A stretch of 5,026 nucleotides of DNA. It comes from Candidatus Babelota bacterium (GTDB taxonomy: Bacteria; JAGOBX01). Under the pieces are notes generated by a model, which was given only the letters and a program-made list of their open reading frames with translations, searched no databases and was not told where the DNA came from. Every line of letters starts with the position of its first letter. Position 1 is the first letter of the stretch. Position numbers and translations under genes: made by a program. The stretch spans positions 1 through 5,026 of the forward strand of contig JAGOBX010000305.1 in the NCBI GenBank assembly GCA_017999075.1, in the 5' to 3' direction. Positions 1 to 5,026 of this stretch are shown here, piece by piece.

Positions 1-3
1 TAT

Positions 4-32
4 TTGCAAAAAATTAGTTTTTATTATATAAT
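4..32 (+). promoter_or_regulatory. candidate distal promoter upstream of the Asp23 gene
   Basis: TTGCAA at 4-9 and TATAAT at 27-32 are separated by exactly 17 nt, a good fit to a sigma-70 type promoter (four of six and six of six consensus bases). Transcription would start near 39 and leave a leader of about 147 nt. In DNA this AT-rich, TATAAT matches are common by chance, so the spacing to the -35 element is the main support. It could act together with the nearer candidate at 72-100. Confidence 0.35.
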
Positions 33-70
33 ATTATTCAATATATGTCAAATTACTTTATTTACAAATT

Positions 71-104
71 ATTGATTATCAATTAAAAGGTTTATATTAT
101 AAAC
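71..104. promoter_or_regulatory. pair of palindromes over the candidate promoter (possible operators)
   Basis: ATTGAT-T-ATCAAT at 71-83 and GTTTATA-T-TATAAAC at 90-104 are both perfect inverted repeats around a single central T. Their centres (77 and 97) are 20 bp apart, close to two helical turns. They overlap the -35 and -10 candidates respectively. This would suit a dimeric repressor, but short A/T-rich palindromes arise readily by chance in such a sequence, so function is inferred only from position. Confidence 0.3.
72..100 (+). promoter_or_regulatory. candidate proximal promoter of the asp23-amaP operon
   Basis: TTGATT at 72-77 (TTGA matches the -35 consensus) and TATTAT at 95-100 (five of six) are 17 nt apart. 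Transcription would begin near 107, giving a leader of about 79 nt. Each element lies in its own perfect palindrome (71-83 and 90-104), so a DNA-binding regulator could cover both. The promoter call is inference from hexamers and spacing. Confidence 0.4.
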
Positions 105-156
105 TAATTATTTCAAAGCAGAGTAGTAATGTAATACACTAATCTTTTAATTTAAT

Positions 157-175
157 TTTATGAATTATTCATAAA
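157..175 (+). promoter_or_regulatory. 19-bp palindrome abutting the Asp23 ribosome binding site
   Basis: TTTATGAAT-T-ATTCATAAA is a perfect 9-bp inverted repeat around one T. In RNA it can form an 8-bp stem (157-164 with 168-175) with loop UUA. The right arm includes the first three A of the Shine-Dalgarno AAAGGAG (173-179), which lies 6 nt before the ATG at 186. It could be an operator at DNA level or a weak, temperature-sensitive hairpin hindering ribosome access. Neither role is shown by sequence alone. Confidence 0.35.
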
Positions 176-185
176 GGAGCCTGAT

Positions 186-581
186 ATGGAACAGGATAAT
201 GATAATAGGCCTATTGGCGATGTTAATATTTCAAATGATGTTGTTTCAAATATAGCAGGAATGGCTACAATAGAAATTGACGGAGTAATTTCTTTAAGCG
301 GCAGCGTAAAGGACGGGCTTGTAGAATTTCTTGGAAATAAAAAAGAAATGAACAAAGGAATTGAGGTAGATATAAACGAAGGAAAAGTAAAAATCGACGT
401 ATCCGTAATTATAGAATTTGGAATGAAAATACCCGATATTTCATGGCGTATTCAACAGAATGTAAAACGGAGAGTTGAAGAAATGACCGGATTATCTGTT
501 ACTGCAGTAAATGTCTTGGTAAGAGGTGTGGAAGTTCGCAAAGAAAATTTAGAGAACTCGGCCAATGAAACTATTCAATAA
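186..581 (+). CDS. Asp23/Gls24 family envelope stress response protein
   Basis: The protein is 131 aa with no signal peptide or membrane segment. The Asp23/Gls24 domain spans about residues 10-117: an opening IGDVNISNDVVSNIAG strand-helix, then ATIEIDGVISLSG, a central VKIDVSVIIEFGMKIPDISWRIQ stretch split by the turn near residue 80, the helix NVKRRVEEMTGLSV, and the closing strand VNVLVRGVEV. In Firmicutes, members are abundant cytoplasmic proteins held at the membrane by AmaP and linked to alkaline or cell-wall stress. Length is normal for the family. The start is well supported by AAAGGAG at 173-179, 6 nt upstream. The last 17 nt overlap the next gene, whose product looks like the membrane anchor, so the two are probably co-translated. 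The leader carries palindromes that may regulate it. Family is very likely; the exact stress is unknown. Confidence 0.92.
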   Translation: MEQDNDNRPIGDVNISNDVVSNIAGMATIEIDGVISLSGSVKDGLVEFLGNKKEMNKGIEVDINEGKVKIDVSVIIEFGMKIPDISWRIQQNVKRRVEEMTGLSVTAVNVLVRGVEVRKENLENSANETIQ

Positions 582-1059
582 ACTTTTAACTTATATCAAA
601 TTCATTTTATTTTTATTATTAATCATTTATTGTTTTTCTACAGCTTCAGAAGCTGATAACCCTGTATTCGCATTCATATCCTTAATATCAATTGTTTTAT
701 TAACAATAGATTTTTTAATAAATTCTGTTAAAACAAAAGAAAAACGTAAATTCATAATTAATACGGAATTCGGAGCAATAACAATATCTGAAAATGTAAT
801 TGAAAATATAATATCTGTTATTCTAAGAAAATATAAAATCATCAAACACTATATATGCACCGTATATAATAAAAATGATTTGCTGGTGATAAATTTAAAT
901 GTGGAAATCACAATGAATAAAAACGATATGCTGCCGATCATTCTTGAAACTCTTAAAAATAATATTAAAGAAAGCATTGATGAAACAATCGGCGTGGTAA
1001 AAACTGAAGACGTTGAAATTAACGTTGAGAAAATCAAAAGACTCAGAGATATCAGATAA
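565..1059 (+). CDS. AmaP-like membrane anchor with Asp23-like C-terminal domain
   Basis: The protein has 164 aa. Two hydrophobic segments at about residues 8-25 and 34-53 form a membrane hairpin, followed by a basic stretch (KTKEKRK). The soluble region at about 66-155 resembles a divergent Asp23 fold: an FGAITISENVIENIIS opening, a hydrophobic strand LLVINLNVEITM, an amphipathic helix and a closing VKTEDVEINVEKI strand. This is the architecture of AmaP (alkaline shock membrane anchor), which recruits Asp23 to the membrane in Staphylococcus. The ATG lies inside the preceding gene (17-nt overlap) with only a weak purine stretch (AGAGA, 551-555) upstream, which points to translational coupling. 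Sequence identity to characterised AmaP is likely low; the call rests on two membrane segments, domain pattern and gene order. The stop is 13 nt from the convergent NfeD gene. Confidence 0.8.
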   Translation: MKLFNKLLTYIKFILFLLLIIYCFSTASEADNPVFAFISLISIVLLTIDFLINSVKTKEKRKFIINTEFGAITISENVIENIISVILRKYKIIKHYICTVYNKNDLLVINLNVEITMNKNDMLPIILETLKNNIKESIDETIGVVKTEDVEINVEKIKRLRDIR

Positions 1060-1072
1060 CAAAAAATTTATT

Positions 1073-2401
1073 TTAAGACTTAGCTCTTACAACAAGTTTT
1101 ATTCCGTCAATCCTGATTATTTCAACTTCAGAACCAGTATTAATAATGACTTCAGAATCTGAAGCAGCAGACCAAAGTTCCCCGTCATAAAATACAATTC
1201 CAAGTTTGTCTTTAGTTATGGATTGACGTACAACAGCTGTTTTTCCTTGCATTTCTTCTCTGCTGCCAACAGGTTTTTTATTTTTAATTTTAATGGCCGA
1301 ACCTATTATAAATGTTAAAAACAAAAATGAAAACATGCTCATTCCAATCATTAATGAATAAGATATCTTTAAAAATTCATCACTGAACAGCATTATTGAG
1401 CCAAGTATAAAACTTATTACACCTAATATCCCGACAATTCCGTATGTTGGTAAAAAAAGTTCAAAAACAATAAATCCGATTCCAAGAATAATAAGAATTA
1501 TTCCTGAAACTGAAACAGGTAATGTTTGAAATCCAAAAAAAGCAAGTACAAGACATAATATTCCGGCAGCCCCTGAAATTCCTATTCCAGGCGAAGACAA
1601 TTCATATATTAATGCCCATATACCGATAGTCATTAAAATATAAAGGATATTCGGATTAGAAATATAAAATAAAATTTTTTTCAAAGAAGAAATATTATAT
1701 TCAATCACTTTATATTTTTGAGTATTCAATTTAAATCTCAGCTTATTTTTTACAATTATTTTCCCATCAATTTTATTCAATAAATCCGATATGTCATCTG
1801 AAATATAATCTATTATTCTCAACGATTGCGCTGTTTTTGCGTCAAAACTTACAGCTTTATCGATAAAATCCCTGACCACAGAATCATTTCTGTTTTTTTC
1901 TTTAGCCACACTTTCAAGAAATGCTATTAAATCATTAGAAACTTTTGATTTCATAGAATCTCCTATGTCTTTGCCGTTCATTTCAACAGGAGATGCAGAA
2001 CCTATATTGGTAGCAGATGACATAACTGCTATATCTGAAGCGTATACTATAAACACTCCGGCTGATGCAGCATGCGCCCCATTAGGATAAATATAAGTTA
2101 TTATCGGAATATTTGAATTTAAAAATAACTGAACTATATCTCTCATTGTTTCAAGCAATCCGCCAGGAGTGTCAATTCTAATTATTACACATTGTGCATT
2201 ATCTTTTAAAGCTGCCGAAATACCTTCTTTCAAATAATCTGTTAAAATCGGAACTATTGGAGTTTTTACAGTTAAAACAAATATATTTTCAGATGTTTCG
2301 ACAAATGACTTTATTTCAGAAGTATCAGTTCCGGCATTTAATTTAAAAGGAATTATTAAAAAACAAAATACAATTAAATTTATATATAAACTATTTTTCA
2401 T
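1073..2401 (-). CDS. NfeD-type membrane-bound serine protease (ClpP class)
   Basis: The protein has 442 aa, the usual length of long-form NfeD proteins. A signal peptide or N-terminal membrane segment covers about residues 5-23. A ClpP-like protease domain (about 38-225) contains RIDTPGG (75-81), PNGAHAASAG (106-115) with the expected nucleophile Ser113, GSASPV (134-139), and KVSND, whose Lys153 is the likely dyad partner; the spacing is close to the Ser97/Lys138 dyad of the archaeal homologue PH1510. Five membrane segments follow (about 251-268, 275-293, 298-317, 321-339, 348-370), then a C-terminal NfeD OB-fold (about 385-442, with GELWSAAS). The family cleaves hydrophobic regions of membrane proteins, often stomatin-type partners. 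No stomatin/flotillin gene is visible here; the gene follows a putative foldase by 4 nt. Only a weak AGATGAG precedes the ATG, suggesting coupling to the gene upstream. Confidence 0.92.
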   Translation of the reverse strand: MKNSLYINLIVFCFLIIPFKLNAGTDTSEIKSFVETSENIFVLTVKTPIVPILTDYLKEGISAALKDNAQCVIIRIDTPGGLLETMRDIVQLFLNSNIPIITYIYPNGAHAASAGVFIVYASDIAVMSSATNIGSASPVEMNGKDIGDSMKSKVSNDLIAFLESVAKEKNRNDSVVRDFIDKAVSFDAKTAQSLRIIDYISDDISDLLNKIDGKIIVKNKLRFKLNTQKYKVIEYNISSLKKILFYISNPNILYILMTIGIWALIYELSSPGIGISGAAGILCLVLAFFGFQTLPVSVSGIILIILGIGFIVFELFLPTYGIVGILGVISFILGSIMLFSDEFLKISYSLMIGMSMFSFLFLTFIIGSAIKIKNKKPVGSREEMQGKTAVVRQSITKDKLGIVFYDGELWSAASDSEVIINTGSEVEIIRIDGIKLVVRAKS

Positions 2402-2405
2402 AAAC

Positions 2406-3392
2406 TCATCTTGGTTTGATAAATTTCAAATTGTCATAAAATATTTTATATTCAGAATTTTTCTTAAATTCGGTTATTATATCATTAATCTTTTTTTTGT
2501 ATCTATCCTGAAGAATCTTGTGATAAATATCGTTTTTCATATCATTATTCAGCGGTTTTTCAGATGCTTTCACTATTTGATAGCAATACAAAATATGATA
2601 TCCCAATCTTGTATTTATAGGAGGGCTGAATTCGTTAAGGTCAAGTTTAAACGCTTCTTCTTCAAGTTCAAAATCAAGAAGCCCATTTTCAATAAGTCCG
2701 AGATCGCTGACTTTTATATTTAATAAAGTATCTGTTATCACAGAATCAAACGGTTCTCCGTTTCTGAGCCTTGCTTCAAGTTTTTTTATAACAGCCTCAG
2801 AATCAGTTAAAATATTTTTCAATCCGAGTTTTACAGGCTCTGCAAAATACTCCTTGTTTTTCAGATAAAACTCATTTATTTCCATTTCAGTCGGCAAATC
2901 TATTGAATTAAAAATATTCTGATCAAACATTTCAAGAAGCAACTGCTGTTTAAAATCATTCACAGAATTAACAAAAGTATCTGATTTATCTATCCCCTGT
3001 TTTTTTGCAAGCAATAAAACTGTTCTAAAAAACACAAGTTCATCAAGGATTTTTTTATAATATAGAGTATCATTTTCAGGATCATAATATATTTCTCCTG
3101 CATCTTTAGAATCTTTAATATGTTCTTTATAATCCAATAATCTTTTTTCCAAATCATTAATATAAATTGTTTCATTGTCTATTAAAGCAAGAGCCTCATT
3201 ATTTCCCCCCGCCTGAATTTCATTCACTGAACCTGAACCATCAGTATAAACGTTTGAATCCGTATTTAAAACATTTTGTCTTAAAGAACAAGAAATAAAA
3301 CCCGCACAAAAAAAGAATATCGCACATAATTTACATATAATACTTAAAAAAATCTTTTTCTGAAAAAACATAACATTTAATTTATATTTCAT
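2406..3392 (-). CDS. putative parvulin-type peptidyl-prolyl isomerase lipoprotein (SurA/PrsA-like)
   Basis: The protein has 328 aa. Residues 11-34 form a hydrophobic export signal ending in FISC, so Cys35 is a plausible lipid attachment site with a relaxed lipobox (Phe at -3). A SurA-N-like helical region follows (about 66-185, with ALIDNETIYINDLEKRL and EINEFYLKNKEYF). The rotamase domain (about 187-273) has the family's SDLGLIENGLLDFELEEEAF and the GYHIL strand with His266. The usual first HIL motif reads KNIL at 192-195, so a conserved histidine is replaced by Asn193. A lysine-rich helix ends the protein. The likely role is folding or chaperoning exported proteins on the outer face of a membrane. 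No clear Shine-Dalgarno is seen before the ATG at 3392; Met8 (3371) is an alternative start. The gene sits 11 nt after the Nudix gene and 4 nt before the NfeD gene. Confidence 0.82.
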   Translation of the reverse strand: MKYKLNVMFFQKKIFLSIICKLCAIFFFCAGFISCSLRQNVLNTDSNVYTDGSGSVNEIQAGGNNEALALIDNETIYINDLEKRLLDYKEHIKDSKDAGEIYYDPENDTLYYKKILDELVFFRTVLLLAKKQGIDKSDTFVNSVNDFKQQLLLEMFDQNIFNSIDLPTEMEINEFYLKNKEYFAEPVKLGLKNILTDSEAVIKKLEARLRNGEPFDSVITDTLLNIKVSDLGLIENGLLDFELEEEAFKLDLNEFSPPINTRLGYHILYCYQIVKASEKPLNNDMKNDIYHKILQDRYKKKINDIITEFKKNSEYKIFYDNLKFIKPR

Positions 3393-3403
3393 AAAATTTT
3401 ATA

Positions 3404-3886
3404 TCATAAATATCCGATTTTATAACTAACGAATTTATCTTTATCATAAGTCATGACTGCATTAAAAATTCTATCTCCATAAATCAAAGGCGTAAAGATT
3501 TTATCTCCTTCCCACATATCAAGTTCCAGCAATTTGCCATCATCTATCCATTCAAGTCTGCCTTCAGGAGAATCAACTATATTCCCTGAAAAATCTGAAG
3601 TTTTAAAAATCCATACATACCACAGCGCTCCAAACGGAGAATTTCCAACATCAGGAAAAGTAATGTATCCGGCAAGTTTCAATGAATTAATTTTCAATCC
3701 TGTTTCCTCAAAAGTTTCACGAACAGCGCAGTCTTCAGGAGATTCATTATCATTCATTTCAACTTTACCGCCAGGGGCAACCCACAATCCATTATGGCAA
3801 TCATTAGCTTTCTTTATTCTATGGAGCATCAGCGTTTTACCATCACGCATTATATATACAAGCACGCCTAATTTTATTTTTTTCAT
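3404..3886 (-). CDS. Nudix hydrolase, MutT/8-oxo-dGTP diphosphatase-like
   Basis: The protein has 160 aa, typical of single-domain Nudix enzymes. The N-terminal strand LGVLVYIMRDGKTLMLHR (6-23) is followed by GLWVAPGGK and the Nudix box from Gly40 to Leu64, with metal-ligand residues in REtfEETGL (Arg56, Glu57, Glu60, Glu61). The spacing from the box glycine to its first glutamate (Glu48) is seven residues instead of five because MNDN contains two extra residues. The family hydrolyses nucleoside diphosphates linked to another group; LMLHR and VAPGGK resemble oxidised-nucleotide sanitising MutT enzymes, but substrate cannot be read with certainty. A C-terminal region with WIDDGKLLELDMWEGDKIF is typical of this subgroup. 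This is the first gene of the minus-strand operon. No Shine-Dalgarno precedes the ATG, and no other in-frame ATG, GTG or TTG lies between it and the upstream stop. Confidence 0.9.
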   Translation of the reverse strand: MKKIKLGVLVYIMRDGKTLMLHRIKKANDCHNGLWVAPGGKVEMNDNESPEDCAVRETFEETGLKINSLKLAGYITFPDVGNSPFGALWYVWIFKTSDFSGNIVDSPEGRLEWIDDGKLLELDMWEGDKIFTPLIYGDRIFNAVMTYDKDKFVSYKIGYL

Positions 3887-3904
3887 TAGAAATAATTTTA
3901 ACTG

Positions 3905-3912
3905 ATAATATA
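3905..3912 (-). promoter_or_regulatory. possible -10 region of the Nudix-foldase-NfeD operon
   Basis: On the minus strand, overlapping TATATT (3912-3907) and TATTAT (3910-3905) resemble a -10 element. No convincing -35 hexamer lies 16-18 nt upstream. If used, transcription would start near 3898-3900 and leave only about 11-14 nt before the ATG at 3886, consistent with the lack of a Shine-Dalgarno there. Support is weak because the spacer is nearly all A and T. Confidence 0.22.
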
Positions 3913-3951
3913 AAAAAAAACAATATTAACCGATGCTAAATAACAAATTTC

Positions 3952-3980
3952 TTGTTTTTTTAAAATTAAAAATATATAAT
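3952..3980 (+). promoter_or_regulatory. candidate promoter of the substrate-binding protein gene
   Basis: TTGTTT at 3952-3957 and a perfect TATAAT at 3975-3980 are 17 nt apart. Transcription would start near 3987, leaving a leader of about 26 nt that contains the Shine-Dalgarno. The -35 matches only the TTG of the consensus, so the perfect -10, exact spacing and position carry the call. Confidence 0.5.
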
Positions 3981-3995
3981 AATACAAAAAAATTT

Positions 3996-4003
3996 AAAAG
4001 GAG
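3996..4003 (+). promoter_or_regulatory. strong ribosome binding site fixing a GTG start
   Basis: AAAAGGAG ends 9 nt before GTG at 4013. It decides the start codon: the following residues MKKNIIAIS begin a normal signal peptide. Confidence 0.8.
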
Positions 4004-4012
4004 TATCTTATA

Positions 4013-4987
4013 GTGAAAAAAAATATAATTGCAATTTCAGCAGCAGTTTTAATACTTTGCTGGATTCCAATTTCTGCTCAGTGTAAAGTTTTAAAAATAG
4101 GTACAGTGATGATTGTTAAACATCCTGATCTTGAAAATATTTTAAAAGGTTTTACAAAAATCCTTGCAGAAAACGGATATAAAGAAAATGAAAATATAAA
4201 ATTCGATAACAATGAAGCGTCCGGAGATAAAGAAAAACTTTCTGCAATAATAAAAAAATTTTCAACTCCAGCCAATGGTTATGATTTAATTTTTGCAATT
4301 ACAGCTCCATGTGCAATAGGATGCTTGAAATCAATAAAAGAAATTCCAATTGTTTATGCTGCAGTAAAACCTTCGCCAGTAGAACTCGGAATAGCTGAAA
4401 CTTTATCGAGTTCAGGAAACAACGGTACAGGTCAATATATGTTATTACCTATTATGCAAATAATCTCTCTTGTAAATCAGTCGCTGACTGATGTGAAAAA
4501 AGTGGCATATTTATATGATAAAAAAATAGGTTTAAGCACAACTAATATAGATGAGATTAAAAAAAATTCAAAAAAATTCAACATTGAAATCGAATCAGTT
4601 CCGGTCGAAGATAAAAACGATGCGCTAAAAGCGCTTAAATCTTTATCAAAAGAAATAGGAGCTATTGTTATTGATAATGACATGGAAGTATTAAAAGCTC
4701 GGGCTGCAGTAGTTGAAGAAGCAAAAAAAATGGGGATTCCGGTTTTTTCAACAAATGAAAAAGCTGTGGAAGAAGGCGCTGTAGCAACAATGACCCCGGA
4801 CTATTATGATGATGGTATGACAGCAGGAAAAGCAGCTATAAGAATTTTAAAAAATGAAAAACCTTCTGCTATACCGATAGAAAAAAGTAAAAAAACAAGA
4901 TTGATTATTAATTTTATTTCAGTTAAAGAATTAAATCTAAAATTTTCTCCATCTTTACTAAAAATGGCAGATAAACTCATTAAATAA
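4013..4987 (+). CDS. ABC transporter substrate-binding protein (TrpX/DUF534-like)
   Basis: The protein has 324 aa, the normal family length. A signal peptide covers residues 1-22 (KK, hydrophobic core, ISA before Gln23); Cys24 follows but lacks a standard lipobox. The mature protein shows the two-lobed ABC_sub_bind pattern: LKIGTVMIVKHPDLENILKG (27-46), ENGYKENENIKFDNNEASGD, DLIFAITAPCA (91-101), IPIVYAAVKPS (111-121), the second-lobe strand VKKVAYLYDK, AIVIDNDMEV, GIPVFSTNE (241-249) and the hallmark DYYDDGMTAGKAA (263-275). It would bind a small ligand outside the cytoplasmic membrane and deliver it to an ABC permease. Relatives include the tryptophan-associated TrpX, but the ligand cannot be assigned from sequence. 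No permease or ATPase gene is in the window; they would be expected downstream of 5026 if this is an operon. The start is GTG with a strong Shine-Dalgarno. A run of eight A follows the start codon. Confidence 0.9.
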   Translation: MKKNIIAISAAVLILCWIPISAQCKVLKIGTVMIVKHPDLENILKGFTKILAENGYKENENIKFDNNEASGDKEKLSAIIKKFSTPANGYDLIFAITAPCAIGCLKSIKEIPIVYAAVKPSPVELGIAETLSSSGNNGTGQYMLLPIMQIISLVNQSLTDVKKVAYLYDKKIGLSTTNIDEIKKNSKKFNIEIESVPVEDKNDALKALKSLSKEIGAIVIDNDMEVLKARAAVVEEAKKMGIPVFSTNEKAVEEGAVATMTPDYYDDGMTAGKAAIRILKNEKPSAIPIEKSKKTRLIINFISVKELNLKFSPSLLKMADKLIK

Positions 4988-4997
4988 TTATTTTTTT

Positions 4998-5026
4998 ATA
5001 TAATATAATATAATATAATATAATAT
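4998..5026. repeat. (TATAA)n pentanucleotide tandem repeat, cut by window end
   Basis: From 4998 the sequence repeats TATAA without error for nearly six copies and continues to the last base, so the true length is unknown. It begins 11 nt after the stop codon of the binding-protein gene. Every unit junction recreates the -10 hexamer TATAAT on the plus strand. No G or C occurs in it. Such arrays are prone to copy-number change by slippage. Confidence 0.9.

Noticed and set aside
16-24. Codon-level possibility of Cys16 or Cys24 lipidation in the binding protein (positions refer to residues)
   Set aside because: Neither cysteine has a proper lipobox (Leu or Gln at -1), and a standard signal peptidase site before Gln23 fits better.
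22-33. 12-bp palindrome TATTATATAATA
   Set aside because: It is made only of A and T, as expected by chance here, and is better explained by the candidate -10 it contains.
160-174. Tiny reading frame ATG AAT TAT TCA TAA in the Asp23 leader, its stop overlapping the Shine-Dalgarno
   Set aside because: It has only four codons, no ribosome binding site of its own, and lies wholly inside the palindrome, so it is most likely a by-product of that symmetry.
627-845. Minus-strand open frame opposite the AmaP-like gene
   Set aside because: It shadows a better-supported gene, and its hydrophobic composition is explained by the opposite strand's codons.
1050-1080. Search for a bidirectional terminator between the convergent genes
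   Set aside because: The 13-nt gap and flanks contain only A and T runs without a stable G/C stem, so no terminator can be supported.
2520-2723. Plus-strand open frame opposite the foldase gene
   Set aside because: It is antisense to the conserved rotamase domain, with no start signal or family features.
3534-3905. Plus-strand open frame of 123 codons opposite the Nudix gene
   Set aside because: It is antisense to a clear Nudix enzyme, has no ribosome binding site and no recognisable domain.
3942-3961. Terminator-like AACAA/TTGTT hairpin followed by seven T
   Set aside because: The stem is only five pairs, mostly A-U, and the same bases supply the likely -35 of the binding-protein promoter.

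Overview
The window comes from a strongly AT-rich bacterial genome: third codon positions are mostly A or T, spacers are A/T runs, and lysine, asparagine and isoleucine are over-used. The Asp23/AmaP pair is best known from Firmicutes. The SurA/PrsA-like foldase with a loose lipobox, the NfeD-type membrane protease and the TrpX-like binding protein occur in many phyla. The taxon therefore cannot be fixed from this sequence; a low-GC anaerobe or host-associated bacterium outside the best-known groups is a reasonable but weak guess. No rRNA, tRNA, CRISPR array, insertion sequence or phage gene was seen.

Layout. Positions 1-185 are a non-coding leader with two promoter-like hexamer pairs and three perfect odd-length palindromes, the last touching the Shine-Dalgarno sequence. 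Positions 186-1059 (+) hold an Asp23/Gls24 gene overlapped by 17 nt by an AmaP-like membrane-anchor gene. Convergent to them, with a 13-nt gap, is a three-gene minus-strand operon read from 3886 down to 1073: a Nudix hydrolase, a putative parvulin-type peptidyl-prolyl isomerase lipoprotein, and an NfeD/ClpP-class membrane serine protease, with gaps of 11 and 4 nt. A divergent promoter region (3887-4012) separates this operon from a plus-strand ABC-type substrate-binding protein (4013-4987) with a GTG start. The window ends inside a (TATAA)n tandem repeat.

Function. Four of the six products act at the membrane or envelope. Asp23 and AmaP suggest an envelope-stress scaffold, and the isomerase plus NfeD protease suggest folding and proteolysis of exported or membrane proteins. 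The Nudix enzyme probably cleans nucleotide pools, and the binding protein captures a small ligand, possibly an amino acid, for an ABC importer whose other subunits lie outside the window. All six genes belong to known families. I do not see a wholly new system; the most notable details are the palindromic Asp23 leader, an insertion inside the Nudix box, loss of a usual parvulin histidine, and the promoter-like pentanucleotide repeat.
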